The notes beneath the pieces are model-generated. The model was given only the letters and a program-made list of their open reading frames with translations. It was not told where the DNA came from and did not search any database. A stretch of DNA of 52,387 bases from Candidatus Cloacimonadota bacterium (GTDB lineage: Bacteria > Cloacimonadota > Cloacimonadia > Cloacimonadales > Cloacimonadaceae). The position numbers were made by a program, and so were the translations under genes. Of the stretch, positions 1 to 7,866 are shown piece after piece. Numbering within the stretch: position 1 is the stretch's first letter; the number at the start of each line of letters is the position of its first letter. Where the stretch lies: assembly GCA_029561955.1 (NCBI GenBank), contig JAKQWO010000048.1, positions 1 through 52,387 of the forward strand. The letters run 5' to 3'.

Positions 1-118
1 TTTGTTGCGCATCAACCTGACAAGTTCAAAAACGAAAACGGTGGACATAATGCCTACTTATCTACCTGTTATGTATAACAATGCAGAGATCATTCCTCGC
101 TTTTTTGGGGGAATGCCC

Positions 119-1513
119 TTATTCTTTGCCGATGGCACGCAAAAGGCGTTCAGCCTCATCAGCAGAGATTTTACCGTTCTCAAGCATCTCGAGAATCTTT
201 CGGCGACTCTGTTCGCTCACGTCCCTGGGAAGCTCGTCTTCAACGTCACTGCCTGAACCGAACCAGGTTGACCTTCTGCTCCAGAGGTTTTGGATCTGAT
301 CACCCAGATCATCAAAGCGTTTGCCAAGGTTAAGGCCAGAATCCCTGTCAGACTGTCTTACTTTCTCCAAGAACTTACGCAGGTTGCTATTGATATCGGT
401 GCTGATTTTCTCGATAGAGCTCAGGACTTTATCCTTAGTCTCGATCCAATTCACCTCGCTGAGGGTCTCTTTCAGTGAAGCGATGTTCTTTTGGATGGAT
501 TCCTTGATTTTGGCTTCGTTGACCTTGTCTTTGATGGTGTTCAGGCTCTCAACTGTCTTCTGCAGAATCTGTTGCACCTTCTCGTTGTCTTCCAGGCTGG
601 TGGCATTTTTGATCGCCTCGCGCAGGTCGTCCAGTTTGAGCTTGAAGACGCCCAGATTGATGGAGGGATCGCTGCCCAGTCTGATGCTACCATTCTCGGT
701 TTTGACCTCGATCTTCACCTTCTGCTCGCCATTGGTGAAGAGGTGTTTGCTTCCCAAACCCTGGTGTTCTGCTTTCAGGCTGCTTCTGACGCGTCCCAGC
801 TCACTTTCGGCTTCGATGGCGTATTCCATCTCCTCCGGCAGCACCAAGACCACCTTTCCGTTTTCGTTTCTGAAGTGCATACTACCGGAATCTATGGGCA
901 TGCTTTCGTAGTAGATAAGGCCGTTTTCGTTTTCGATGCTCAGGTCGGTAAACTGCGCCAGACGCATCTTTACGGCACCGTTTTCAGAAGAAACCCTCAA
1001 CTTATCGCCGCTGATTTCCTCTGCCATGATAGGCCCGTTTTCCTGATCGATGGTGATGTTTCCCTTGCAGTTGGTGAGCTTGATGGGGCCATTTTCGTTT
1101 TCCAGCTTGAGGTCACCCACGCAGGAATCGAGGATGATGGCTGCATTCTCATTGTCTGCGCTGATTTCGTTGTGTAATCCCAGCAGGCGTAGAGGCAGGT
1201 TTTCCGCATCAACCTTGAGTTCCATGCCTTGCGGGATGAGGATGCGAACCTGTGATTGGTTGAGCTTAAAAGCTCCACCGGTGATTTCTGTCAAGCTTTC
1301 CAGTTCCAGCTTTGCCTTGGAGTCTTCCATGCCAAAAGTGAAGGAACCATCTAGACTTAGGTTACTTTCATGATCCGGCAGCGCAATCTCCAGCTCGATG
1401 TAGATTTTGCTGTCTTCCGAATTGGAAATGCTTAGCGGTGCCATTTCGTTGTTAATGCTGATCTTCTCAATGTTGGTGACGTCGTAGTCAAACTTGTGTG
1501 TGGTGATTTTCAT
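119..1513 (-). CDS. DUF4097-like beta-repeat protein with coiled coil and C-terminal SHOCT-like motif
   Basis: 464-aa protein with no signal peptide or membrane segment. Residues about 1-280 are a beta-strand repeat in which N-G turns recur about every 20 residues (ENENGPI, QENGPIM, SENGAVK, ENENGLI, RNENGKV, TENGSIR), the pattern of DUF4097 putative adhesin-like domains. Residues about 285-400 are predicted amphipathic helix or coiled coil, rich in K/E with regular hydrophobics. The end (RRKILEMLENGKISADEAE) is the short SHOCT/YvlB-type helical motif. Its start codon overlaps the stop of the DUF2089 regulator gene by 4 bp (ATGA), so the two are translationally coupled. DUF4097 and DUF2089 proteins are often neighbours. 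The biochemical role is unknown; an envelope-stress or scaffold role would be a guess. Confidence 0.8.
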   Translation of the reverse strand: MKITTHKFDYDVTNIEKISINNEMAPLSISNSEDSKIYIELEIALPDHESNLSLDGSFTFGMEDSKAKLELESLTEITGGAFKLNQSQVRILIPQGMELKVDAENLPLRLLGLHNEISADNENAAIILDSCVGDLKLENENGPIKLTNCKGNITIDQENGPIMAEEISGDKLRVSSENGAVKMRLAQFTDLSIENENGLIYYESMPIDSGSMHFRNENGKVVLVLPEEMEYAIEAESELGRVRSSLKAEHQGLGSKHLFTNGEQKVKIEVKTENGSIRLGSDPSINLGVFKLKLDDLREAIKNATSLEDNEKVQQILQKTVESLNTIKDKVNEAKIKESIQKNIASLKETLSEVNWIETKDKVLSSIEKISTDINSNLRKFLEKVRQSDRDSGLNLGKRFDDLGDQIQNLWSRRSTWFGSGSDVEDELPRDVSEQSRRKILEMLENGKISADEAERLLRAIGKE

Positions 1514-1863
1514 TTGTTTCTCCTATGTTTTATTTCGGCGATAGCCTCTTCGACACTGATGAAACCTTGCTCCAGATCATGCATCACATCGGTGTAATCT
1601 CCGAGCATGGCTGTTCGATCCGCTATCTTGCCGATTATTTCTGCCAAACGGTTTTTGACCGTTGGATACGAGATGCCCAGGGCTTTTTCCATCTCGCGGA
1701 TGTTGCCCTGAACGATGATAAAAGTGCGCACAAACTCAAGCTGCTCCTCGCTGAGGGCAGCAGGCCAGGTGCTCTCAAAGTTGCCCTTGAAGCTGATCTT
1801 GCACTGCGAACAGTGATACTCCAGCACCTGGAGTTGGCTCTTACAGATAGGGCAGTTGTTCAT
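1510..1863 (-). CDS. DUF2089 family zinc-ribbon/HTH putative regulator
   Basis: 117-aa protein. A zinc ribbon at the N-terminus has C4, C7, C18 and C21 (CPIC...CSQC). A helix-turn-helix-like segment follows at about residues 55-80 (MEKALGISYPTVKNRLAEI). The C-terminal segment (DLEQGFISVEEAIAEI) resembles the SHOCT-like end of the downstream DUF4097 protein. This is the DUF2089 architecture, thought to be DNA-binding. ATG is preceded by a strong GGAGG ribosome site 4 nt upstream. A TTGACA-like -35 lies at 1915-1920 on the minus strand, but no convincing -10 at standard spacing was found. It probably regulates its own operon with the DUF4097 gene. Confidence 0.82.
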   Translation of the reverse strand: MNNCPICKSQLQVLEYHCSQCKISFKGNFESTWPAALSEEQLEFVRTFIIVQGNIREMEKALGISYPTVKNRLAEIIGKIADRTAMLGDYTDVMHDLEQGFISVEEAIAEIKHRRNK

Positions 1864-2059
1864 CTAACCTCCATATTGATTTTGATAAGTCTAAGTTTAA
1901 TAAACCTCATATTTTGTCAAGTACTTTATTAAGAAAATTGATATTAGGCTTAAATAGTGCAATATCCGAGCAGCCTCAGAGCCGTCAATACAGTTATCGA
2001 TCCCGATAATGTAACCGACTCGCTCAATGCCCTTTTTACAGCTTCGCCACCTGCATGGT

Positions 2060-2144
2060 CCTTACTTACCCGCAGGGCGATGCCGTGGTGATACTCGGGT
2101 TTTTCCCGAGAGGCTCCGAGTAATCACCGGGCGGGTAAGCAAGG
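2060..2144 (+). repeat. 85-bp palindromic dispersed repeat, copy 1
   Basis: The outer arms CCTTACTTACCCGC and GCGGGTAAGCAAGG are inverted repeats with one mismatch. Inside, GGTGATACTCGG pairs with CCGAGTAATCACC, or alternatively CTCGGG-TTTTT-CCCGAG forms a tight hairpin. A copy at 33200-33284 differs at only three positions, and a third, inverted copy is at 13864-13948. Likely a REP/MITE-like or structured-RNA element. Confidence 0.9.
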
Positions 2145-2202
2145 AAGGGGTAGGGTCTCTCGCTGTAGTGCGGAACGTATTTGTTAGTAGCGGCGTTGGC
2201 TT

Positions 2203-2320
2203 ATGTGGTTTTCTGGTAAGGGCTTGCCTGTCACCCACCTTAGATCCTCCTTAGTTTCATAAAGGTGGAATTAAGGAGGCTCGCAGGAGTCACTTGGGAT
2301 TTGGCATTGTCAGGCACAAT
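2203..2320 (+). repeat. Companion repeat module, copy 1
   Basis: Starts ATGTGGTTTT and runs through CCCACCTTAGA.CCTCC, AAGGTGGAATTAAGG and GGCTC.CAG..G.CAC..TGGG. It aligns along its length with 13965-14082 and in part with 33396-33440. It contains the internal inverted repeat CCTCCTTA/TTAAGGAGG. Always found just downstream (plus-strand coordinates) of the 85-bp palindrome. Confidence 0.7.
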
Positions 2321-2364
2321 TAGTTCCACCGTAAGGGGAATTCATACAATGGCTTAGCTGCCAT

Positions 2365-2407
2365 AAAACAAAAAGCTCGAAGGACAGCGCTACCATCCCT
2401 CGAGCTT
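2365..2407 (-). terminator. Rho-independent terminator of the dciA-rpe-ffh operon
   Basis: Read on the minus strand, AAGCTCGAGGGA..., then CCTTCGAGCTT forms a long stem followed directly by TTTTTG. It lies about 25 bp past the ffh stop codon. Confidence 0.85.
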
Positions 2408-2431
2408 ACTCACAGTGATTTTACTTAAAGA

Positions 2432-3772
2432 TTATAGCTGGCTTTGGCTGCCCATCATCCTCTCCAGTTCTTTCCTGCCTTTGGGGTTGTTGAAGCGTTT
2501 CATCATCTTTAGGGTATCGTTAAAAACACGAAGGAGGCGGTTTACTTCCGTGACGGAGCGACCGCAGCCTTTGGCTATGCGTAAGCGTCTGCTGCCGTTG
2601 ATGATATCAGGCTTTTCACGCTCTTCTTCGGTCATGGATTGGATGATGGCTTCCACGTGTTTGAGTGCATCGTCATCAATGACAGCGTCTTTGGGGATTC
2701 TGCTTCCCAAGCCGGGGATCATGCGGATGATGGATTCGAGTGAGCCCATTTTCTTGATGCTCTGCATTTGCTTGAGGTAGTCGTTGAGCGTGAATCTGTT
2801 CTTGAGCAACTTACGGGCTAACTTCTCTTCCTCTTCGAGGTTCAAGTTTTCTTCGGCTTTTTCGATGAGGGTGAGGACATCGCCCATGCCTAAAATGCGT
2901 GAAGCCATGCGCTCGGCGTGGAAGACTTCGATGTCTTTGGTCTTTTCGCCGGTGCCGATGAAGGCTACGGGGCGTTCGGTGACGGCTTTGATGGAAAGAG
3001 CTGCACCGCCGCGGGCGTCAGAGTCCATTTTGGTGAGGATCACGGCATCGAAGGCCAGTTTATCGTGGAATTCTTTGGCCACGTTCACCGCTTCCTGACC
3101 TGTCATCGCATCCGCCACGAAGAAGATGTAGTCTGGCTTGACGAAGTTTTTGAGGCGTGAAACTTCTTCCATCATTTCGGCGTCTATGTGGAGACGGCCG
3201 GCGGTATCGAAAATGAGGAGGTTGGTAAAATCTTTTTGCGCTTGACGAAGTGCTGCATCGGCAATCTGAATCACGTCTTTGCTGCCATCCAAGCTGACTA
3301 CGGGGATGTCTACCTGTTTGCCCAGGACTTTGAGCTGCTCAATGGCGGCGGGGCGATAGACGTCGCAGGCGACCATCATGGGTTTGATGTTGTTTTTGCG
3401 GTAGAGGAGGGCGAGTTTGGCGCAGGCGGTGGTTTTACCGGAGCCTTGCAAGCCCACCATCATCACCTTGGTGAGGCGGTTGTTATATACTTTAAATTCA
3501 AAGCCTTCGGTGTCCATGAGGGCAGCGAGCTGCTCATAGACGATCTTCACGATCTGCTGTCCGGGCGTGAGCGATCTCATCACCTCGGTACCCAAGGCGC
3601 GGGTCTGCACCTCGGCCACGAAGTTTTTGACTATCTTAAAGTTGACGTCCGCTTCCAGCAGAGCCATTCTGATTTCACGCAGGCCGTCCTTGATGTTTTG
3701 CTCGGTGAGGTAGCCCTTGCCTTTGAGGTTGCGGAAGACTTTATCCAGTTTTTCGCTTAAGCTATTGAACAT
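2432..3772 (-). CDS. ffh: Signal recognition particle protein Ffh
   Basis: 446-aa SRP54-type GTPase that binds 4.5S RNA and signal sequences and docks with FtsY for co-translational membrane targeting. An N-domain four-helix bundle covers residues 1-90. The G domain has the P-loop GLQGSGKT at 107-114, followed by DTAGRLH and TKMDSDARGG. A methionine-rich M domain fills about 300-446. Length is normal for bacteria. Its ATG overlaps the last 11 bp of rpe. The operon order is dciA-rpe-ffh and ends at a strong terminator. Confidence 0.98.
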   Translation of the reverse strand: MFNSLSEKLDKVFRNLKGKGYLTEQNIKDGLREIRMALLEADVNFKIVKNFVAEVQTRALGTEVMRSLTPGQQIVKIVYEQLAALMDTEGFEFKVYNNRLTKVMMVGLQGSGKTTACAKLALLYRKNNIKPMMVACDVYRPAAIEQLKVLGKQVDIPVVSLDGSKDVIQIADAALRQAQKDFTNLLIFDTAGRLHIDAEMMEEVSRLKNFVKPDYIFFVADAMTGQEAVNVAKEFHDKLAFDAVILTKMDSDARGGAALSIKAVTERPVAFIGTGEKTKDIEVFHAERMASRILGMGDVLTLIEKAEENLNLEEEEKLARKLLKNRFTLNDYLKQMQSIKKMGSLESIIRMIPGLGSRIPKDAVIDDDALKHVEAIIQSMTEEEREKPDIINGSRRLRIAKGCGRSVTEVNRLLRVFNDTLKMMKRFNNPKGRKELERMMGSQSQL

Positions 3773-4427
3773 GTGTGTTTCCCTTTAGGTTTTGGATTGC
3801 TTGGGCATAGTTTGGGTGGTTGAAGATGTAGGATGCGCTAACCAAGATGGTGACTCCGGCGTCGATGAGCTGCTGTGCGTTCTGGCCTGTGACGCCGCCA
3901 TCCACTTCGATTTCAATCTCATAACCGCTATCTTGGATCATCTGCTTGAGCCGGGTGGCTTTATCTACGATGCTGGGGATGAAGCTTTGGCCGGAAAAGC
4001 CGGGGTTGACGCTCATCAAGAGCACGTAATCCAGCTCGGGTAGCAGCCACTTGAGCAGGTCTATGTCATCGGAGGGATTGAGTGCTACGCCTGCCTTCAT
4101 GCCCAATTCACGGATTCTATGCAGCAGTCTATGGCTGTGCGGCTCGGTGCCGGGATGGAAGGTAACCCAGGAAACGCCCAGTTCGGCTAAAGGTTCGATG
4201 TAAAAGCTGGGATTACTCACCATGAGATGAGCGTCCAAGGGCAACTGGGTGTGGGCTCGGATGGACTTGATGAGCGGCATGCCGAAGCTGAGGTTGGGCA
4301 CATAATGTCCGTCCATCAGGTCTAAATGGATGAGGTCAGCGCCGGATTGTTCCAGAAGTGATAGCTCTTCACCCAGGCGGGCGAAATCTGCGGAAAGGAC
4401 ACTGGCAGCGATGAGGGGAGGTTTCAT
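3762..4427 (-). CDS. rpe: Ribulose-phosphate 3-epimerase
   Basis: 221-aa TIM barrel of normal length that interconverts ribulose 5-phosphate and xylulose 5-phosphate in the pentose phosphate pathway. Family motifs are visible: SVLSADFARLGEE near the start, HLDLMDGHYVPNLSFG (metal-binding His/Asp), DAHLMV, MSVNPGFSGQSF and EVDGGV. The ATG overlaps the stop of dciA by 4 bp and is preceded by AAGGA. Confidence 0.97.
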   Translation of the reverse strand: MKPPLIAASVLSADFARLGEELSLLEQSGADLIHLDLMDGHYVPNLSFGMPLIKSIRAHTQLPLDAHLMVSNPSFYIEPLAELGVSWVTFHPGTEPHSHRLLHRIRELGMKAGVALNPSDDIDLLKWLLPELDYVLLMSVNPGFSGQSFIPSIVDKATRLKQMIQDSGYEIEIEVDGGVTGQNAQQLIDAGVTILVSASYIFNHPNYAQAIQNLKGNTHVQ

Positions 4428-4726
4428 GATTGGTCCTTGGGAGTGCGGATGAAAAAGAGGATATCTTTGGGTTTGATCTGGCTGACGGCTTGGTATCTGG
4501 CGATGAGTTCCTGCTTTCTCAATACCAGTTCCTGCAGCCAGCTATTGTTGTCCACCGCCACGAAGAGGATGTCGTCTTTATAGCGGTAAGGGAATGACTT
4601 TTGTGCTAAAAGCTCACCCACCACTTCCTTATAATCTAGGTAGAGACGGATGAAGGCGGCGTATTTCTCCCCACCTAAGCGCAGAGCCAAGGTCTGGCCT
4701 ATGTGTGCAATGCTTTGTAGTGCCAC
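4424..4726 (-). CDS. DUF721/DciA-like replication-associated protein
   Basis: 100-aa protein with the DUF721 pattern: ...WLQELVLRKQELIARY preceded by the beta strand ILFVAVDNNS. The family includes DciA, the helicase operator/loader that substitutes for DnaC/DnaI in most bacteria. Translation probably starts at GTG 4726, just past the upstream terminator hairpin. No good ribosome site is visible there, so the start is less certain than the identity. It overlaps rpe by 4 bp. Confidence 0.75.
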   Translation of the reverse strand: MALQSIAHIGQTLALRLGGEKYAAFIRLYLDYKEVVGELLAQKSFPYRYKDDILFVAVDNNSWLQELVLRKQELIARYQAVSQIKPKDILFFIRTPKDQS

Positions 4727-4734
4727 AAAAAGTC

Positions 4735-4788
4735 ACACAAAATCCAAGCCCATCCGCTTAAGCTCTGGGAGCAGAAACGGATGGGTTT
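4735..4788 (-). terminator. Terminator ending the long ribosomal/polysaccharide operon
   Basis: On the minus strand AAACCCATCCG pairs with CGGATGGGCTT (11-bp stem, one G-T) and is followed by GGATTTTGTGTGACTTTTT. It lies between the unknown membrane protein gene and dciA, separating the two operons. Confidence 0.7.
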
Positions 4789-4821
4789 GAGATGCTATCA
4801 ATATGGGTTAACCGGGGTAAG

Positions 4822-5394
4822 TTATTCCTTTGGCAAGAGGAAGTTAATCCCGTTGTAGGACATGATCAACACAGCCAAGGCCACATAGTAGATGGAGCCT
4901 ATGGTGGAGGTGTTTTTGTCGAAACGAGACATCAAGATGCCAGGAATCAAGGATGCGATGATGACGATCAAATATCCCAAGGCACGCATGGCAAAGCCTT
5001 CACCCTTGTAGTTGATCAGGTATACAGCGAGGGCAAAGAGGCCGATGAACAGGATGGTTACGACAAGTGTAATAACGCCCATCATGGCAGTTACCTCATC
5101 GCCAACGTTGATGACGTTACTCTTGAGAACCAAAAGCAAGGGGGTGATCAGAGCTAAGGCGCATAGGACTATACCAGCAATGATACCGGTAATACGGCTT
5201 CTTTCCGAGGAGATTTCGCTGTGACGCTGTTTTCTCCTTACAAATAAGAAGATAATGCCGGATATTATGATCATCGCAGCACCATACACCGCTACCATGT
5301 ACTTCTCGCCAGTGATCATTCCCATCAGGGAAAGTGCGCCAAGGAAGATGACGGTCAGCACAATCTGCTTAATGTTGAACATTTTGTCTTTCAT
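4822..5394 (-). CDS. Unknown polytopic membrane protein
   Basis: 190-aa protein with about six hydrophobic segments: near residues 10-28, 33-51, 69-88, 104-125, 139-155 and 166-184. A basic loop (RRKQRHSEISSERSR) lies between segments 2 and 3. The family was not recognised. The start is ATG with GGGAGG 5 nt upstream. It is the last gene of the operon after rplI, separated by 28 bp, with a terminator just downstream. No catalytic motif is visible, so no function is proposed. Confidence 0.75.
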   Translation of the reverse strand: MKDKMFNIKQIVLTVIFLGALSLMGMITGEKYMVAVYGAAMIIISGIIFLFVRRKQRHSEISSERSRITGIIAGIVLCALALITPLLLVLKSNVINVGDEVTAMMGVITLVVTILFIGLFALAVYLINYKGEGFAMRALGYLIVIIASLIPGILMSRFDKNTSTIGSIYYVALAVLIMSYNGINFLLPKE

Positions 5395-5422
5395 GAGGAC
5401 CTCCCGGTCTTATTAAATTAGT

Positions 5423-5998
5423 TTACTCTTCTGAATCAGCGGGTTCTTCCACGCCTGCTTCAGGTTCCGCTGTCTCGGTTTCTTCCTCTGCTACAGGTTC
5501 TACAGCAGGGGTTTCAATTATTGGTTCTGGCTTAACTTCTGCAGGCTCGGCGGTTGCTTCTTTCTTCACTTCCACCTTGATCCGGGCTTCCACATCCTTA
5601 TGGAGCTTGAGTTCGATGTCGAAGACGCCAAGTTCTTTGATGTGTTTGTCCAGTTGAACGGCGGATTTGTGAACCTGCAGGCCTTTTGAGTTAAGTTCGT
5701 TTACGATGTCTGTATCAGACACGGAGCCATAGAGGTTGCCTTGTTCGTCTGTCTTGCGGGTGAAGCTGAGGGTGGTTCCGTTGATTTTGGCAGCCAGGTT
5801 TTTGAGTTCTTCCAAGCGGGTGGCCTCTTCAGCCTTGGCTATTTTGCGGATTTCTTCCAGCTTCTTCATGTTGTAGGGTGTGGCATAGATGGCAAAGCCT
5901 CTGGGGATCAGATAGTTTCTTGCATAGCCACGCTTTACGTTTACGAGGTCGCCTTTAGCTCCCAGTTTTTCTATATGTTGCATTAGGATAACTTTCAT
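5423..5998 (-). CDS. rplI: 50S ribosomal protein bL9 with acidic C-terminal extension
   Basis: 191-aa protein. The N-terminal domain MKVILMQHIEKLGAKGDLV...GYARNYLIPRG is the bL9 rRNA-binding signature, followed by the long helix and C-terminal domain up to about residue 148. A tail of about 43 residues rich in Glu, Pro and Ala then extends beyond the usual end. The start at ATG 5998 is chosen because it begins the L9 signature, has AAGGAG 8-9 nt upstream and overlaps the DUF2232 stop (ATGA). A GTG-initiated extension to 6040 would add a non-homologous 14 residues. Part of rpsF-ssb-rpsR-rplI. Confidence 0.97.
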   Translation of the reverse strand: MKVILMQHIEKLGAKGDLVNVKRGYARNYLIPRGFAIYATPYNMKKLEEIRKIAKAEEATRLEELKNLAAKINGTTLSFTRKTDEQGNLYGSVSDTDIVNELNSKGLQVHKSAVQLDKHIKELGVFDIELKLHKDVEARIKVEVKKEATAEPAEVKPEPIIETPAVEPVAEEETETAEPEAGVEEPADSEE

Positions 5999-6849
5999 TG
6001 GGGAGTATCTCCTTGTTGTAGTATTAAGGGGCTTTTCCACATATAGGCAAAGCCCAGTAGGATCAATAAGATATAGGTTATATAATTCAACAGCAACAGG
6101 ATCATAATCACGACTCTCACCACTCTACTTTGGAAGATGGCAGCTATTTTCTGGTTTGCGACAGCGACGCCATGGATGAAGGGGAGCACGCACAACGCCA
6201 AAAGTGCATTGAAGAAATATAGCTTGAGACTGGGGATAAAATAGAGCGGTAAAGCAGCCAGGATAAAGAGATTGTAGAATGCAGGGAAGGCTCGGCTGGA
6301 GAGCGGTTCGTCTATTCTACTGAATCTCTTGAAGAGGATAAAGCCCACAAATAGGGCCAGGATTTGGGTGATCATCCATTGGGCTGGCCAGAGCTTATTG
6401 ATTGCTGTTAAAGTGGTTTGGATCACTGATTCATCGATATTCTGTTGGATTTGTCTCATTTGCTCGAAGGCGCCGTTGATGGCTTCGGTGTGCAGAGGCT
6501 CCAAATATGAACCCCAACCGTAAGCCCGCAGGAGGCCATAGGCGATGATCCCCAGAGTTGCCCAACTGAAAGCGGCGTTGGTTTTGGCTCCAGCTTTGAG
6601 GGCAAGAAGGTAGATCAACACGATAGTTCCCGTTCCCAGCACTGCATCTGAAAGCTGTACCTGTGAAAGCACATCGCTTCCATAGAAAAACATGGATGCC
6701 AGCGGGATCAGGAAAAACCAGCTTATGGTCTTGAGCGGAAGCCTGGGGTGAAGCTTGGCCACATGACCGTTGTGCGCCATCAAGGCCAAGATAGCCAAGG
6801 GCGGGAAAACGGTGGCCAAAGCACCCAGGAGCAAAGGGATCAAAAACAC
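5995..6849 (-). CDS. DUF2232/YybS-like membrane protein
   Basis: About 284 aa with roughly seven to eight hydrophobic segments, from the N-terminal FLIPLLLGALATVFPPLAILALMA to the C-terminal VVIMILLLLNYITYILLILLGFAYMW. DUF2232 proteins are commonly encoded between rpsR and rplI, which is the position here; their role is unknown. The start is taken as GTG 6849, which overlaps the rpsR stop (TAGTG). The open frame continues upstream antisense to nothing but through rpsR, so the longer version is rejected. The stop overlaps rplI by 4 bp. The family assignment rests on topology and context. Confidence 0.7.
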   Translation of the reverse strand: MFLIPLLLGALATVFPPLAILALMAHNGHVAKLHPRLPLKTISWFFLIPLASMFFYGSDVLSQVQLSDAVLGTGTIVLIYLLALKAGAKTNAAFSWATLGIIAYGLLRAYGWGSYLEPLHTEAINGAFEQMRQIQQNIDESVIQTTLTAINKLWPAQWMITQILALFVGFILFKRFSRIDEPLSSRAFPAFYNLFILAALPLYFIPSLKLYFFNALLALCVLPFIHGVAVANQKIAAIFQSRVVRVVIMILLLLNYITYILLILLGFAYMWKSPLILQQGDTPQ

Positions 6850-7088
6850 TATTCGATCACGTAGGGGATAAGTGCCATTTGGCGGGCACGTTTGATCTCG
6901 GTGGTGAGCTTGCGCTGATGCTTTGCGCAGGTTCCGGTGATACGAGCGGGGTCGATTCTGCCAACATCGGACACGAATTGGCGCATCATATCGACGTTCT
7001 TGTAATCTATCTGAAGCTCTTTGTTTGCACAAAAGCGGCAATACTTCCGACGCGAGAATCTTCTTCTTCTGTTTTCTGAGTAGTTCAC
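6849..7088 (-). CDS. rpsR: 30S ribosomal protein bS18
   Basis: 79-aa protein. [33 protein letters not shown]... and [27 protein letters not shown] are the S18 signature. Cysteines in CRFC and GTC suggest the zinc-binding (C+) paralogue type. Located between ssb and the DUF2232 gene, as in many bacteria. Normal length. Confidence 0.98.
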   Translation of the reverse strand: MNYSENRRRRFSRRKYCRFCANKELQIDYKNVDMMRQFVSDVGRIDPARITGTCAKHQRKLTTEIKRARQMALIPYVIE

Positions 7089-7098
7089 TTAATTCTCC

Positions 7099-7545
7099 TT
7101 AAAACGGCAGGTTGTCTGTAGTGCTGGTGGGTTCAGCTTTTGGGTTTGGGTCGTTTGGAAGTGGGATGTCTTCAGTCTGGACACCGCCGTCTTCACGGGG
7201 TCTCCATTCCAAAGCTTGGACGTTTTCGGCAATGATTTCCCAGATTTTGCGGTTCATGTTGTTCTGATCGGTATAAGTGCGAGCTTCCAAGCGGCCTTCC
7301 ACCAATACAGCGGTGCCTTTACCGGCTTGCTTGGTGAGGGTTTCGGCACGCTCGCTCCACACTACAACATCGAAAAAGGAGGTTTGAGATTGCCACTCTC
7401 CGCTTTCGTCCTTGTAATTACGATCGTTGGCTAAGGAAAACCTCAATACGGGTGTGCCTTTGGGGGTAAACTTCAATTCCAAATCATGTGTGATTCTGCC
7501 ACAGATGATGACTTTGTTTAAGCGGGGTAATCTAAGGTCTGCCAT
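7099..7545 (-). CDS. ssb: Single-stranded DNA-binding protein
   Basis: 148-aa protein. The OB fold occupies residues about 6-112 (LNKVIICGRITHDLELKFTP, VVVWSERAETL, LVEGRLEARTY). A Pro/Asp-rich flexible tail ends in DNLPF, equivalent to the acidic interaction tip (DDIPF) that recruits repair and replication proteins. ATG has AAGGAGG 6-7 nt upstream. Lies between rpsF and rpsR, the classic arrangement. Confidence 0.97.
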   Translation of the reverse strand: MADLRLPRLNKVIICGRITHDLELKFTPKGTPVLRFSLANDRNYKDESGEWQSQTSFFDVVVWSERAETLTKQAGKGTAVLVEGRLEARTYTDQNNMNRKIWEIIAENVQALEWRPREDGGVQTEDIPLPNDPNPKAEPTSTTDNLPF

Positions 7546-7556
7546 TTTGTTCCTCC

Positions 7557-7847
7557 TTAGGCATCTTTAGCCACAAACATGTGTCTGATAATGTTTTCGT
7601 TGATGTTCATCAAGCGACCCAGCACTTTCACGGAAGTTGCTTCCAGCTTGAAGTAATTGACAAAGTAATAGCCTTCCGTAACCTTATCAATAGGATAGGC
7701 TAAGGCTCTTTTTCCCCACGAATCGGTCGAGTCGATCTCGCCGCCGTTCTCTTCCACCCAAGTGAGCAATTCTTGGTTGGCCTTGTCGGCTGCATCCGCG
7801 GAGAGCTTTGGTGATATGATCACCATGAGTTCGTAGTTTTTGATCAT
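7557..7847 (-). CDS. rpsF: 30S ribosomal protein bS6
   Basis: 96-aa protein. NYELMVIISP at the N-terminus and WGKRALAYPIDKVTEGYYFVNYF are bS6 signatures. It pairs with bS18 in the 30S platform, and their genes are close here. Normal length. No acidic C-terminal run for glutamate modification is present. Confidence 0.97.
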   Translation of the reverse strand: MIKNYELMVIISPKLSADAADKANQELLTWVEENGGEIDSTDSWGKRALAYPIDKVTEGYYFVNYFKLEATSVKVLGRLMNINENIIRHMFVAKDA

Positions 7848-7866
7848 TTAAGTTCCTCCTATGGAC

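Larger units (their letters stand above)
1864..2431. other. Intergenic region holding repeat modules and the ffh terminator
   Basis: 568 bp without a convincing gene. It contains the 85-bp palindromic repeat (2060-2144), the companion module (2203-2320) and the ffh terminator (2365-2407). Short open frames here run through repeat sequence and have no ribosome site or recognisable product. Confidence 0.7.

Noticed and set aside
91-115. CATTCC/GGAATG hairpin as terminator of the DUF4097 gene
   Set aside because: On the gene's own strand the stem is not followed by a T-tract.
491-1177. Long plus-strand open frame antisense to the DUF4097 gene
   Set aside because: It is the shadow of a well-supported gene; no ribosome site and low-complexity composition.
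5995-7041. Long reading of the DUF2232 gene starting far upstream
   Set aside because: The first part runs through rpsR in another frame and has no hydrophobic or conserved sequence; the membrane protein begins at the GTG overlapping the rpsR stop.
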